DNA from: Hoeflea phototrophica DFL-43
Lineage (GTDB): Bacteria; Pseudomonadota; Alphaproteobacteria; Rhizobiales; Rhizobiaceae
Direction: 5' to 3'
DNA length: 64,000 nt
NCBI RefSeq assembly: GCF_000154705.2
Contig: NZ_CM002917.1
Coordinates: forward strand, 1,072,461-1,136,460
A program made the translations under genes and the position numbers. The notes beneath the pieces were generated by a model. The model worked only from the letters and a program-made list of their open reading frames with translations, did no database searches and was not told where the DNA came from. Position 1 is the stretch's first letter, and the number at the start of each line of letters is the position of its first letter. This document shows, one piece after another, positions 37,985 to 47,029 of the stretch.

Positions 37985-38629
37985 ATGGCGCACGAGAACG
38001 GCCTGATCATCGGCGAGGATGGCCGCACGCGCTGTTTCTGGCCTGGCAATCTGCCTGATTATCTCGACTATCACGATCACGAATGGGGCCGTCCGGTTGC
38101 CGATGACACACGGCTGTTTGAGAAGATCTGCCTGGAAGGGTTTCAGTCAGGCCTGTCCTGGCTCACCATTCTGCGCAAGCGCGAGAATTTCCGCGCGGCG
38201 TTTGCCGGCTTTGATTTCCACAAGGTCGCCTGCTTTGATGATCAGGACGTAGAACGCCTGGTGAGCGACGCCGGGATCATCCGGCACCGCGGCAAGATTG
38301 TCTCGACCATCAACAACGCCAAGCGCGCCATCGAAATGGCCGAGGAGTTCGGCTCGCTCGCCGCCTATTTCTGGAGCCACGAACCGGGGCCTGATCAGCG
38401 GCCGCCAACAGTGGACTATGCCATCCTGCGGGCCAATCCCACGACCGAGGTCTCGACCCGGATTTCCAAGGATCTGAAAAAGCGCGGCTGGAGCTTCGTC
38501 GGCCCGACCACCGTCTATGCCTTCATGCAGGCGATGGGGCTGGTCAATGATCATATTGAAGGCTGTTGCTGCCGTGCCGAGGTCGAGGCCCTTCGCGCCG
38601 CTCTCAAGCGGCCGGGCGGGGTGGCATGA
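37985..38629 (+). CDS. tag: DNA-3-methyladenine glycosylase I
   Basis: Tag removes 3-methyladenine from alkylated DNA. The 214-aa protein has the family core RCFWPGNLPDYLDYHDHEWG near residues 16-35 and the end motif LVNDHIEGCCCRAE near 180-193. The N-terminal Cys and His and the C-terminal His and Cys correspond to the Zn-binding set known in E. coli Tag. FQSGLSWLTILRKRENFRAAF is the conserved helix-hairpin region. It overlaps the next gene by 4 nt. Confidence 0.95.
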   Translation: MAHENGLIIGEDGRTRCFWPGNLPDYLDYHDHEWGRPVADDTRLFEKICLEGFQSGLSWLTILRKRENFRAAFAGFDFHKVACFDDQDVERLVSDAGIIRHRGKIVSTINNAKRAIEMAEEFGSLAAYFWSHEPGPDQRPPTVDYAILRANPTTEVSTRISKDLKKRGWSFVGPTTVYAFMQAMGLVNDHIEGCCCRAEVEALRAALKRPGGVA

Positions 38630-38979
38630 GTCCGGAGGATCTCAAGACGCTGATCCTGAGCGTCGCCGAACGCACACCGGAGATCGGTCCGCTTGAAGAG
38701 AGCCTCAAATGGGGCGAACAGAGCTTCACTCCGGCGAAACGCAATGTCGGAAGCTCGGTGCGGATCGCGCCGCGCGACAATGGCGATGTGGCGCTGATGT
38801 TCATCTGCCACACCAATCTGGTCGAGGAGTTCCGCGGGCTCTATCCCGATGGGCTTGTCTTCGAGGGCAACCGGGCCATTGTACTCTCGGAGGGCTTTGA
38901 GACTGACCAGGCCGGGCTTGAGCACTGCATCGCGCTGGCGCTGACCTACAAATTGCGCAAGCGGCAAAGACCGGCCTGA
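38626..38979 (+). CDS. DUF1801 domain protein
   Basis: This 117-aa protein of the DUF1801 family (YdhG-like fold) contains GPLEESLKWGEQSFTPAK near 20-37 and VALMFICHTNLVEEFRGLYP. Family members are small cytosolic proteins of unclear function, some involved in iron handling or stress. The ATG at 38626 overlaps the tag stop (ATGA), so the genes are coupled. It is convergent with the EamA gene, whose stop is 2 bp away. Confidence 0.85.
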   Translation: MSPEDLKTLILSVAERTPEIGPLEESLKWGEQSFTPAKRNVGSSVRIAPRDNGDVALMFICHTNLVEEFRGLYPDGLVFEGNRAIVLSEGFETDQAGLEHCIALALTYKLRKRQRPA

Positions 38980-38981
38980 AA

Positions 38982-39908
38982 TCAGCCGCGTCTCTGCTTG
39001 GCGAGGATCGCCAGCGCCACCCCGCCCAAGATCAGCACCGATGAAACTGCCAGCCGCAATGTCCAAGCTTCGGCGAGAAACAATGTTCCACCGAAGGCCG
39101 CGATCACCGGCACAGTCAATTGCACGATTGCGCCCTGCGTGCCGCCGATCTGCTTGAGAACCCGGTACCACAACGCGTAACCGATGCCGGATGTGACAGC
39201 GCCTGAAAGGACTGCCAGAACCAGCCCGCTGCCCGTTGCATGAACCGGCAATCCTGCGATGGCGACCAGCACCCCAAGCGGGGCAAGAAAGACTACCGAA
39301 CGCAGAAAATTGTCCGCCGTGGCCTTGAGCGGATCCGGCAAGCCCCGGCCTCTGAGCGAATAGGCGCCCCAGGCGATCCCGGAAACGGCCATGGCAGCGG
39401 CCGCCAGCGGATCGGGCGCCGCAAGCCCGGGCGAGACCAGCCAGATGAAGGCACCAAAGGCGGTGAGCAATCCAAGCCATTCGAGCGGCGAGGGCCGGTC
39501 GCCTTCCTTCAGGCTCCAGCCGATCATGGTGGCCTGGACGCAGGCAAACAGAATGAGCGCACCCACGCCTGTATCAAGCGCCACATAGGCGTAGGAAAAC
39601 GCTGCTGCGTAGACAAACAGCGCAAATGCCGAGCTCCAGGATCCGGAACGCGCCAGCTCGGACTGGCCGCGCCGCGCCATGCTGAACCAGACAATGAGCG
39701 CCAGCGCCACGGCACCTGCGATCAGCCGCACCGCAGAATAAGTTGCTGGATCGATCAGCGGTGTCTCGCCCGATCCGATTGCCATCCGCCCGAGCACGGA
39801 ATTGGCCGCAAAGGCGGTCATCGTCAGGGCCGTGAGGAGAATGAGGCGCAAGGAAGGGCTTTCGAACGGAGATGACGGTGGAATCGGGCCGCCGGAGTTG
39901 GTCAACAA
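38982..39908 (-). CDS. EamA/DMT family permease
   Basis: This 308-aa inner-membrane protein has ten hydrophobic segments in two EamA repeats (about 14-145 and 155-303). The first repeat has LTMTAFAANSVLGRMAIGSG and AYVALDTGVGALILFACVQ; the second has AVLSGAVTSGIGYALWYRVL, which is typical of metabolite exporters of this family. The substrate cannot be predicted. Gene neighbours do not help; it is convergent with the tag-DUF1801 pair. Confidence 0.93.
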   Translation of the reverse strand: MLTNSGGPIPPSSPFESPSLRLILLTALTMTAFAANSVLGRMAIGSGETPLIDPATYSAVRLIAGAVALALIVWFSMARRGQSELARSGSWSSAFALFVYAAAFSYAYVALDTGVGALILFACVQATMIGWSLKEGDRPSPLEWLGLLTAFGAFIWLVSPGLAAPDPLAAAAMAVSGIAWGAYSLRGRGLPDPLKATADNFLRSVVFLAPLGVLVAIAGLPVHATGSGLVLAVLSGAVTSGIGYALWYRVLKQIGGTQGAIVQLTVPVIAAFGGTLFLAEAWTLRLAVSSVLILGGVALAILAKQRRG

Positions 39909-40048
39909 TCACCGCTCCCGCAGCCCTTGTCGAGTTGCATCGCCGGATTTGATGTCCTGCGTGGCACGCCGGACGTTGCCGGAAACCGGCTGCGGGTCTA
40001 CACTTTGTCCCGGAGGGGCGACAACACTTTCATTTCGAGGAACTGATC

Positions 40049-40492
40049 ATGTTGAAACTCGCCACGAAAATACTGGTATCCGCATCTTTTTGCCTGGCTG
40101 CGCTGGCCCCGGCTCAGGCCTTGCCGGTGATGCCGCTCAAGCAGGTCCCGGCCGCGCTCGCATCCGCCGATGTGGTCGATGTCCATTACAAGCGGCGCGG
40201 CGGGTTCTACCGTCATCACAAGCGCCACTACTACAATGGTCATCGGGGCTACCGGCACCACCGATACGGATATCGTCACTACAACGGCTATTGGTTTCCG
40301 CCTGCAGCCTTTGCGCTGGGCGTGATCATCGGCAGCCAGTCCCATGGCGGTGGTTATGGCGTCCGGCCCGGCTACACCCACCCGCGGCATGTGCGCTACT
40401 GCTACGACCGCTACCGGTCCTACCGGGCCTATGACAACACGTTCCAGCCCTATCACGGCCCGCGCAAACAGTGCCGTTCGCGCTACTTCTGA
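40049..40492 (+). CDS. BA14K family protein
   Basis: This 147-aa exported protein has a signal peptide ([17 protein letters not shown]) and a His/Tyr/Gly/Arg-rich middle ([20 protein letters not shown]). The C-terminal half matches the BA14K family (first known as a Brucella immunoreactive protein): a hydrophobic stretch [10 protein letters not shown] and the tail [20 protein letters not shown], then RKQC. Family members are small surface or periplasmic proteins; some bind carbohydrates. The ribosome-binding site is AGGAACTG just upstream. Confidence 0.88.
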   Translation: MLKLATKILVSASFCLAALAPAQALPVMPLKQVPAALASADVVDVHYKRRGGFYRHHKRHYYNGHRGYRHHRYGYRHYNGYWFPPAAFALGVIIGSQSHGGGYGVRPGYTHPRHVRYCYDRYRSYRAYDNTFQPYHGPRKQCRSRYF

Positions 40493-40615
40493 CCATCCAG
40501 GAACGAAACCCGGCCTGAGACAGGGCGCATCTGCCCTGCTCAAGCCTTGCAGCCAAAGGGCCTGTCGGTTAGGAGAAGCGCGACAACGCAGTTCTCTTTT
40601 CCCAGGCCCTTTTTC

Positions 40616-42169
40616 ATGTCCGACAAGAAGCAGAAGCAAAAGAAGCCTCAGAAGCTCAAGGCCCGCCTGGCGCGCGGTTTTCCGGATCGCTCGCCCGGAG
40701 ACATCCGAGCCACAGATCAGATGATGGCGAAGATCAGAACCGTCTATGAGCGCTTCGGCTTCGAGCCGGTGGAAACGCCCTTTGTCGAATACACCGATGC
40801 GCTGGGCAAATTCCTGCCGGATCAGGACCGTCCCAATGAAGGCGTGTTCTCGTTTCAGGACGATGACGAGCAGTGGCTCTCGCTGCGCTATGATTTGACA
40901 GCACCGCTGGCCCGCCACGTTGCGGAAAACTTCAACGACATCCAGCTGCCCTACCGCACCTATCGTGCCGGCTGGGTGTTCCGCAACGAGAAGCCCGGCC
41001 CCGGCCGTTTCCGCCAGTTCATGCAGTTCGACGCCGACATCGTAGGCGCGCCGGGCGTCCAGGCCGACGCCGAAATGTGCATGATGATGGCCGACACCAT
41101 GGAAGCGCTCGGCATCGCGCGCGGCGACTATGTGATCCGGGTCAACAACCGCAAGGTGCTCGACGGCGTGATGGAAGCCATCGGCCTTGGCGGCGAAGAC
41201 AATGCAGGTAAGCGCCTCACCGTGCTGCGCGCCATCGACAAGCGCGACAAGTTTGGCATCGAGGGGGTCAAGCTGCTGCTCGGTCCGGGGCGCTGGGATG
41301 GCGGCAAGGAAGGTGAGGGTGATTTCACGCCGGGGGCTGGGCTGGATCATGAAACAATCAACAACGTGATCTTATGTCTCCGCGATCCGCTCGCGGTGAT
41401 AGCTCAAGGTGGCGGTTGGGCGAATGCGTCCATTAGCACCGGCCTCGGGGAGCTGAATACCATTGAAGAGATTGTGGTTGCTTCAGGCTACGGTCCGGAC
41501 CGCATCAAGATCGACCCCTCCGTCGTCCGCGGTCTCGAATATTACACCGGTCCGGTCTTCGAGGCCGAACTCCTCTTCGACGTCACCAACGAAAAGGGCC
41601 AGACCGTGCAGTTCGGCTCCGTCGGCGGCGGTGGCCGTTACGATGGTCTGGTCTCGCGCTTCATGGGCCAGCCTGTGCCCGCCACCGGCTTTTCCATCGG
41701 CGTTTCGCGGCTGATGACGGCGCTCAAGAATCTCGGCAAGCTCTCGGGCGAGGCAGCCTCGGGCCCGATCCTGGTCACCATAATGGACCGCGACCGCATC
41801 GGCGATTACGCGAAGATGGCGCAGGAGCTCAGAACCGCGCTCAACCCCCTGGGTGGCGACGGCCAGCCGACAGGCCCCACCATCCCGGTTGAGCTGTTCC
41901 AGGGCAATCCCAAGGACTTCCCCAAGCAGCTGCGCTACGCCGACCGCCGCGGTTCGCCCATCGCCATCATCCAGGGCGGCAACGAGAAGGAAGCGGGCAA
42001 GCTCATCGTCAAGGATCTGATCGAGGGCAAGCGCATCGCCGAGACCATCACTGACAATGCCGAATGGCGCGAGGCCAAGGCCGGAGAGCACCTTGTCGAC
42101 GAGGCGGATCTGGTCATCACCGTCAAACGCGTGCTCGCCGAACAGGCCTCGGATGGTCAGGAAATCTGA
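40616..42169 (+). CDS. hisS: Histidyl-tRNA synthetase, alphaproteobacterial type
   Basis: HisRS charges tRNA-His with histidine. The 517-aa class IIa enzyme has motif 2 as [19 protein letters not shown] near 118-136 and the histidine-binding loop as [15 protein letters not shown] near 304-318. RGLEYYTG instead of RGLDYYTRT is typical of the alphaproteobacterial form, which in related species does not depend on the extra G-1 of tRNA-His. A basic N-terminal segment ([18 protein letters not shown]) is usual for this branch. The start at 40616 has a weak ribosome-binding site. It is followed by an inverted repeat before hisZ. Confidence 0.95.
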   Translation: MSDKKQKQKKPQKLKARLARGFPDRSPGDIRATDQMMAKIRTVYERFGFEPVETPFVEYTDALGKFLPDQDRPNEGVFSFQDDDEQWLSLRYDLTAPLARHVAENFNDIQLPYRTYRAGWVFRNEKPGPGRFRQFMQFDADIVGAPGVQADAEMCMMMADTMEALGIARGDYVIRVNNRKVLDGVMEAIGLGGEDNAGKRLTVLRAIDKRDKFGIEGVKLLLGPGRWDGGKEGEGDFTPGAGLDHETINNVILCLRDPLAVIAQGGGWANASISTGLGELNTIEEIVVASGYGPDRIKIDPSVVRGLEYYTGPVFEAELLFDVTNEKGQTVQFGSVGGGGRYDGLVSRFMGQPVPATGFSIGVSRLMTALKNLGKLSGEAASGPILVTIMDRDRIGDYAKMAQELRTALNPLGGDGQPTGPTIPVELFQGNPKDFPKQLRYADRRGSPIAIIQGGNEKEAGKLIVKDLIEGKRIAETITDNAEWREAKAGEHLVDEADLVITVKRVLAEQASDGQEI

Positions 42170-42198
42170 CGTGGAAGCCATTTATCCATTTCAAAAGA

Positions 42199-42238
42199 AA
42201 GACCCCTCCCCAACCCCTCCCCACAAGGGGGAGGGGCT
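42199..42238. repeat. Left arm of a 40-bp perfect inverted repeat between hisS and hisZ
   Basis: This C/G-rich segment is the exact reverse complement of 42321-42360. Its core CCCCTCCCC-ACAA-GGGGGAGGGG is itself a self-complementary mini-hairpin. The two arms are separated by 82 bp, so the pair can form either one large hairpin or two small ones. Confidence 0.9.
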
Positions 42239-42320
42239 TAACCCAGCTCGTCCTTCAAGTTTAGCCCTCAAGCTTCGTTCGATGGCTGCTGGCTTTCTCG
42301 GCGTGGAGTTACGACGGACT

Positions 42321-42360
42321 AGCCCCTCCCCCTTGTGGGGAGGGGTTGGGGAGGGGTCTT
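42321..42360. repeat. Right arm of the inverted repeat, with a partial third copy at 42372-42383
   Basis: Exact reverse complement of 42199-42238. Its GTTGGGGAGGGG (42345-42356) recurs at 42372-42383, 27 bp later, where it serves as the ribosome-binding site of hisZ. CCCTCCCC/GGGGAGGG palindromes are widespread intergenic repeats in Rhizobiales; I did not see another copy elsewhere in this window. Confidence 0.88.
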
Positions 42361-42391
42361 CTTCAGGATGTGTTGGGGAGGGGCCTTTTTT

Positions 42392-43513
42392 GTGACCCAG
42401 GCCGGACTTCCCACATTTGCCGATGAGCTAGCGCTTGCGCTTGACGCGCTTGAGGCTGGCCGTGTCGACATCCCGGTGATCCAGCCGGCCGAGCCGTTTC
42501 TCGACATGGCTGGCGAGGATCTGCGCCGCCGTATCTTCTTGACCGAAAGCGAAACCGGCGAAAGCCTCTGCCTGAGGCCCGAATTCACCATTCCGGTCTG
42601 CCGCGCCCATATCGCCGAGAGTGTCGGCACGCCGCGCCGCTATTCCTATCTCGGCAAGGTGTTCCGCCAGCGCCGCGACGGCGCCAACGAGTTCTTCCAG
42701 GCAGGCGTCGAGGATCTGGGCGAACCCGATGAGGCACGTGCCGATGCGCGCGCGGTCTCCGACGCCCGCACGTTGGTCTCCAGTTTTGCGCCCGGGAATG
42801 CACTTACGGTCACGATCGGCGATCAGTCGGTGTTCGAGGCTGTGGTTGCGGGTCTTGGGCTGCCGGCCGGTTGGCAGAAGCGGTTGATCCATGCCTTCGG
42901 CAACGAACAGGCGCTCAACGCCATGATCGCCCGGCTCGCAAGTCCCGATGAATCGGCAGCTCTCGATGACACGGTCGCGGGGTTCCTCGCCGCCGGCGAC
43001 GCATCCGGGCTCGAGAAGCATATCGAAAGCGTGATGGAAGCCACCGGCTATTCGACCCACGCCAGCCGCTCGCCTGCCGAGATCACCGCCCGACTGATGG
43101 ACAAGCAGGCGCTTGCCTCCACCCGGCTGTCGCCAGATGCACTTGATGCGCTCAAGACGTTTCTTGCGCTGGATGTTCCGCTCGACCGCGCGGCAGAAAC
43201 ACTCGCGGCGTTCGCCAGCAGCGCCGGGCTCGACATCCGGTCTGCCCAGACCAGTTTCGAAGCCCGACTCGATGCCCTGTCGGAGCGCGGCGAGGACCTT
43301 TCCAGCATCCATTGGCGCGCAGCCTTTGGCCGTCCTCTGGATTACTACACCGGTCTGGTTTTCGAGATCGCAGCGGGCGGGGCCAATCTGGTTCTTGCCG
43401 GTGGCGGCCGCTACGACCGGCTGATGGCGCTGCTCGGTGCGCAGGCCCCGATCCCGGCCGTTGGCTTTTCGCTCTGGCTCGACCGGATTGAAACCGTGAG
43501 GGCAGGATCATGA
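42392..43513 (+). CDS. hisZ: ATP phosphoribosyltransferase regulatory subunit
   Basis: HisZ is a HisRS-like protein without aminoacylation activity that joins short-form HisG to make active ATP phosphoribosyltransferase in histidine synthesis. The 373-aa protein keeps the class II core: [19 protein letters not shown] near 30-48, [13 protein letters not shown] near 62-74 and [17 protein letters not shown]. The start is GTG at 42392; its ribosome-binding site GGGGAGGGG comes from the partial repeat 10 nt upstream. It overlaps hisG by 4 nt, as expected for partners. Confidence 0.93.
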   Translation: MTQAGLPTFADELALALDALEAGRVDIPVIQPAEPFLDMAGEDLRRRIFLTESETGESLCLRPEFTIPVCRAHIAESVGTPRRYSYLGKVFRQRRDGANEFFQAGVEDLGEPDEARADARAVSDARTLVSSFAPGNALTVTIGDQSVFEAVVAGLGLPAGWQKRLIHAFGNEQALNAMIARLASPDESAALDDTVAGFLAAGDASGLEKHIESVMEATGYSTHASRSPAEITARLMDKQALASTRLSPDALDALKTFLALDVPLDRAAETLAAFASSAGLDIRSAQTSFEARLDALSERGEDLSSIHWRAAFGRPLDYYTGLVFEIAAGGANLVLAGGGRYDRLMALLGAQAPIPAVGFSLWLDRIETVRAGS

Positions 43514-44226
43514 CGGTGGCGCCGGAAACACTGACCATCGCGCTGCCATCCAAGGGCCGGATGAAGGACGACGCGATTGCAGTCTTTGCCCGCGCCGGGT
43601 TGACGGTCACCGCGATCGGCAATGACCGCAGCTATCGCGGCCGCCTCGAGGGCATTGACGGAGTCGAGGTGGCGTTCCTCTCGGCTTCGGAGATTGCCCG
43701 GGAACTGGGGGCAGGGGCGGTTGATCTCGGTGTCACCGGCGAGGATCTGGTGCGCGAAAGCCTGCCCCGCGCCGACGAGCGGGTGGAGGTCGCAGTCCGG
43801 CTCGGCTTCGGCAATGCAGATGTTGTCGTGGCAGTTCCCGATATCTGGAAAGACGTCGACACCATGGCGGATCTTGGCGATGTGGCTGCGGATTTCCGCG
43901 CCCGCCATGGTCGCCGTCTGGCGATTGCCACCAAATACTGGCGTCTGACACAGAGCTTCTTTTCGACCCGCCACGGCATTCAGCTCTACCGGATTGTCGA
44001 GAGCCTTGGCGCCACCGAAGGCGCGCCGGCCTCAGGCGCTGCCGACATCATTGTCGACATCACCACCACCGGGTCGACGTTGAACGCCAATCATTTGCGG
44101 GTTCTTTCAGACGGCGTGATCCTGAAGTCTGAAGCCTGCCTGGTGCGGGCGAGAAAGCCCGGCCATGATCAGGATCCGCGAATCTCGAAGCTGATCTCCG
44201 CCCTGCGCGCTGCCGCTCCGGCGTAA
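43510..44226 (+). CDS. hisG: ATP phosphoribosyltransferase catalytic subunit, short form
   Basis: HisG condenses ATP with PRPP in the first step of histidine synthesis. The 238-aa length is the short form that lacks the C-terminal regulatory domain and needs HisZ, which is encoded just upstream with an ATGA overlap. Visible motifs are [13 protein letters not shown] near 11-23, [13 protein letters not shown] near 74-86, and the PRPP-binding loop [16 protein letters not shown] near 179-194. The hisS-hisZ-hisG order is common in rhizobia. No T-run follows, so its own terminator is not clear. Confidence 0.96.
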   Translation: MTVAPETLTIALPSKGRMKDDAIAVFARAGLTVTAIGNDRSYRGRLEGIDGVEVAFLSASEIARELGAGAVDLGVTGEDLVRESLPRADERVEVAVRLGFGNADVVVAVPDIWKDVDTMADLGDVAADFRARHGRRLAIATKYWRLTQSFFSTRHGIQLYRIVESLGATEGAPASGAADIIVDITTTGSTLNANHLRVLSDGVILKSEACLVRARKPGHDQDPRISKLISALRAAAPA

Positions 44227-44233
44227 GTATTCT

Positions 44234-44252
44234 CCGCCAAATGTTTTGGCGG
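44234..44252. repeat. 8-bp stem-loop just after hisG
   Basis: CCGCCAAA (44234-44241) and TTTGGCGG (44245-44252) are perfect reverse complements around TGT. No T-run follows on the plus strand, so it is a weak terminator candidate for hisG at best, or an mRNA 3'-end structure. Confidence 0.5.
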
Positions 44253-44268
44253 CAGCGCCCGAAACCCC

Positions 44269-44300
44269 AAAAAAAAGGCCGCCTCTTGTGGAGGCGGCCT
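44269..44300 (-). terminator. Rho-independent terminator of the spondin-domain gene
   Basis: AGGCCGCCTC (44276-44285) pairs with GAGGCGGCCT (44291-44300); an A8 run at 44269-44276 gives the T-run on the minus strand. It therefore belongs to the minus-strand gene ending at 44473, 170 bp away, rather than to hisG. Confidence 0.85.
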
Positions 44301-44472
44301 GGACACTGGGGGATCGGGAACCACAGGGTCCGTAGCCGTCACAGGATGTCAGATCGGGGGGAACATCGCCTGTGACTTGTATTGCTCTACGCCCCAGATA
44401 TCAGTCTGGATCACCAGATCTGCAATTTTTTGATGTGGCCCTCACGTCCATGTTTCATCTGGCCGCAGCGGG

Positions 44473-45153
44473 CTATTCCCGAACTCTTTTGAGCATCGCG
44501 CGGCCAAACGGAACCAGTCCGGCCTCACCCAGAAAATGCGGCGTTGTCACCAGCCGGATGGACTGCCGGGGCTGGGTATCCAGATTTTGGGCGGTGTAGC
44601 TTTCGCCGCTGTCGGTACCGCTGTCCCAGGCCCAGAGCGTGATCTCCTGCTGTTCAATCCACTTATCGTCCTGGATCAGGGAGACATCGGCGGCCCCTGT
44701 GAACCAGTCCGGGCTTGGCGCGATCATGGTGACGAAGGAAAGCAGCGGATGCGACTTCTTCGCGGTGATTGTCATCGTCACCTGGCCGGGAACCTTTTTC
44801 AGCGCACCAGCCTCGATGATCGCATCAAGACGATCGCGCCGTTGAGCTTCCGCCATTTCGGCTTTCATGATGGATGTGCGGCCGTTTTCGGCCACCAGTT
44901 CCAGACCACTGGAAGCGGTATCGCCATCTCTGAACATCGTGTAGCGACCATGATGTGTTGCTGCGAGCACGCTTGAAAGGTGCGCACCCAGCGGAAACTC
45001 CAATGGATTGGTTTCCGCGCTCCAGGTGATGTCCAGCTCTAGTTGGTATGTCGCTGTCTCGTCCGCATCCATGGCCGAGATTGGTGCCACCAACAACATC
45101 AATGCTGCAATCGTGCCGATCGACGTTCGTGAAACTGCTTGTCTTGACCCCAT
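44473..45153 (-). CDS. Exported spondin N-terminal-domain protein
   Basis: This 226-aa protein has a signal peptide (SIGTIAALMLLVAPISAMDA) and then resembles the Spondin_N domain, otherwise known from animal extracellular-matrix proteins: YQLELDITWSAETNPLEFP near 36-54, AHLSSVLAATHHGRYTMF near 57-74, GLELVAENGRTSIM and APSPDWFTGAADVSL. In bacteria the domain is rare and its role unknown; a secreted or periplasmic binding function is the inference. The ATG at 45153 follows GGGGAGACGGG; a frame upstream has no ribosome-binding site. It is monocistronic. Confidence 0.8.
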   Translation of the reverse strand: MGSRQAVSRTSIGTIAALMLLVAPISAMDADETATYQLELDITWSAETNPLEFPLGAHLSSVLAATHHGRYTMFRDGDTASSGLELVAENGRTSIMKAEMAEAQRRDRLDAIIEAGALKKVPGQVTMTITAKKSHPLLSFVTMIAPSPDWFTGAADVSLIQDDKWIEQQEITLWAWDSGTDSGESYTAQNLDTQPRQSIRLVTTPHFLGEAGLVPFGRAMLKRVRE

Positions 45154-45290
45154 AAACCCGTCTCCCCTGTTTTGCTTACTATCTTGTCCGGGTTCATATT
45201 GCCCAGTGCAAGCCTCACTTTCAAATGACGGTTTTGCGAGCCCGCGCAAGAATTACGCTCACGGGAATGCGATTGGGGCGCCGTCAGATA

Positions 45291-45320
45291 AAAACGGCCC
45301 CCGGGTTTCCCCGGAGGCCG
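45291..45320 (-). terminator. Rho-independent terminator of the DoxX gene
   Basis: On the minus strand CGGCCTCCGGG and CCCGGGGGCCG pair (one G-U) around a GAAA loop and are followed by TTTT (A4 at 45291-45294 on the plus strand). Confidence 0.85.
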
Positions 45321-45351
45321 CTTGAATGATGGGTTTGGCTGTAAACCAGAT

Positions 45352-45735
45352 TTAGGCGCGTCGGGCGTCCACGGACCATGCGCCCGGGCCGCTGACGGCG
45401 AGTGCCAGGAAGCCGCCGGTGATGGCGAGGTTCTTCATGAACATGATCATCTGCATCTGATCTTCCGGCTGGAAGTGCGCGAGAAAGCCCGATGCGATGC
45501 AGAAAGCGGCCAGAGCCCATGCAACGTAGCGGGTGAAGAAGCCGGCCAGGATGGCCAGGCCACCGAGAAGCTCCAGCGCAATCACAAGCCAGACAGTAAC
45601 CGAGGCAAGCGGAATGCCCAGGCTGCTCATGTAGCCGGCAGTCCCCTCGACGCCATTGAGTTTGCCGTAACCGGCCGTGATAAAGATGACGCTGAGCAGT
45701 ATGCGCGCAACAAGAAGTTGAAGGTTGGACGACAT
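45352..45735 (-). CDS. DoxX family membrane protein
   Basis: This 127-aa inner-membrane protein has four hydrophobic helices of the DoxX family. The first helix region reads LLVARILLSVIFITAGYGKL, whose FxxxGxxKL form is the family hallmark; the others are VTVWLVIALELLGGLAILAG, YVAWALAAFCIASGFLAH and LAITGGFLALAVSG. Members act in oxidative stress or as small oxidoreductase partners; the specific role is unknown. The ATG at 45735 follows GGAGAA. It is probably monocistronic. Confidence 0.92.
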   Translation of the reverse strand: MSSNLQLLVARILLSVIFITAGYGKLNGVEGTAGYMSSLGIPLASVTVWLVIALELLGGLAILAGFFTRYVAWALAAFCIASGFLAHFQPEDQMQMIMFMKNLAITGGFLALAVSGPGAWSVDARRA

Positions 45736-45828
45736 GTGATTCTCCGTTGGGTAAATTCTCAGCTTCAATAGCGCTATCACCCAAACTACGAAAGATGAAC
45801 ATACAGAAACATATTGTTCACAAAATAG

Positions 45829-46308
45829 CTACCAATGCATCGTCCCCGGTGCGCCCTTGATCGGGCCTTTGATGTTTGGCGTCACCCACCCACCGTAAAA
45901 GTTTCCCGGTTGGGGGATCACCCGGACACCATCCACGAGAATCTCGTCCATCGGCTCGGCGTAAAGGGCCAGATGGTCTCGCAGCTGGGCATATCGGGGG
46001 TCCGGCTCGCGATAGGTCCATGCCGCGCGCTCAGCCACATGGTCGCCGGCCACCAGATCAAAATAATTGGCCTGCCCCTTCCATTCGCACCTCGTTTGCC
46101 GTCCGTGCGACGGGCGCAACGCGTCTTTGGCAAACGCATCGATGGGCAGATAGAACGTTGGAGGATGATAGGTCTCCAGAATGCGGAAACCAATCTCCGA
46201 CTGGACGATCAATTCACCTCCGAAACGCACCAGCACAGAGCAGTTGAACGGCTCGATCGCCGGCGGTCTGGGGTAATCCTCAACGTTCTCAGGTTCTGCC
46301 ACATACAT
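45829..46308 (-). CDS. DUF427 domain protein
   Basis: This 159-aa protein is one DUF427 domain (beta-rich fold of about 95 residues): VRFGGELIVQSEIGFRILETYHPPTFYLP, then CEWKGQANYFDL with the conserved CxWKG, and ERAAWTYREPDPRYAQL. The family has no proven function. The C-terminal third (LVDGVRVIPQPGNFYGGWVT) is beyond the core but is common in longer members. It is isolated from neighbours by 90 bp or more. Confidence 0.88.
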   Translation of the reverse strand: MYVAEPENVEDYPRPPAIEPFNCSVLVRFGGELIVQSEIGFRILETYHPPTFYLPIDAFAKDALRPSHGRQTRCEWKGQANYFDLVAGDHVAERAAWTYREPDPRYAQLRDHLALYAEPMDEILVDGVRVIPQPGNFYGGWVTPNIKGPIKGAPGTMHW

Positions 46309-46516
46309 TCACCATCTCCTGTACCCAATAAGATGGGGCGAATCTCAAGAAAGCAAGGAAGGGCAAACCCAAACCAATTGACGCGAGGATCCGGACGGGA
46401 TCTTCTCACCCGACTATGGAACTGGCTTGATCAGAAAATCCGAAACGATGCGCGAGCGCTTTGTCCGGTGGCAGGACTCTGCCGCACGCCTTGATCTGCG
46501 GGACAGCTTGCAAGGG

Positions 46517-47029
46517 TTACTGGTTGAAAACACCTATGGTCTGTTCGACCTTGAAACTGGCGAACACGAAAACACCCTCAATCGTACCGCCGCCCATGTC
46601 CGAAAAATCCGACGATTCCCCAATGCACATCACGGGAACATGGCTCTTGTCATCCATGACAATGGTGGTCGAGAAACAAAAGGACGAAGAGACCATGGCA
46701 GCCTTTTCGAACAGTTCAAGCACGTGTTGGCGATGTTCGGGATCGTAACACTGTACCAGATTGAGAAGCCCGATATTGGAATTTCCGTTTAGCTCGTGAT
46801 GTTGCTGTGCGGTTGGACCCAGCCGGAACACGCCGGTTGAGAGGTCGGCTGTCCACCTTTCGAAACGGCAAAAACGCGAGATAAGGTCATAGTCGGGCGC
46901 AGCAAAATTCTGCGACTGCGCAGCAAAATCGAATGTATTGTTTGATTTTGTGATCTTGAACAAGACCGGCTCCGGGCATCTGGTAGCTGAATTTACTTCA
47001 TTTATCCTGCAATTCCCAAAACGAATCAT
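46517..47029 (-). CDS. Stand-alone PAS-fold-like protein
   Basis: This 170-aa protein resembles the PAS-like sensor domains that rhizobia carry alone or in front of output domains. The core is YDLISRFCRFERWTADLSTG, then VFRLGPTAQQHHELN, LVQCYDPEHRQHVLELFEKA and SSSFCFSTTIVMDD. No output domain is present, so it is either a single-domain sensor or a truncated gene. The start is not certain: the first 45 residues before the core are variable. A frame on the opposite strand (46427-46792) shares no recognisable motif. Confidence 0.65.
   Translation of the reverse strand: MIRFGNCRINEVNSATRCPEPVLFKITKSNNTFDFAAQSQNFAAPDYDLISRFCRFERWTADLSTGVFRLGPTAQQHHELNGNSNIGLLNLVQCYDPEHRQHVLELFEKAAMVSSSFCFSTTIVMDDKSHVPVMCIGESSDFSDMGGGTIEGVFVFASFKVEQTIGVFNQ

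Noticed and set aside
42180-42391. CRISPR-like repeat array between hisS and hisZ
   Set aside because: The repeats are inverted and number only two plus a fragment, with no regular spacers and no cas genes.
46427-46792. Plus-strand frame overlapping the PAS-like gene
   Set aside because: No recognisable motif, while the minus-strand frame has several PAS-like stretches.
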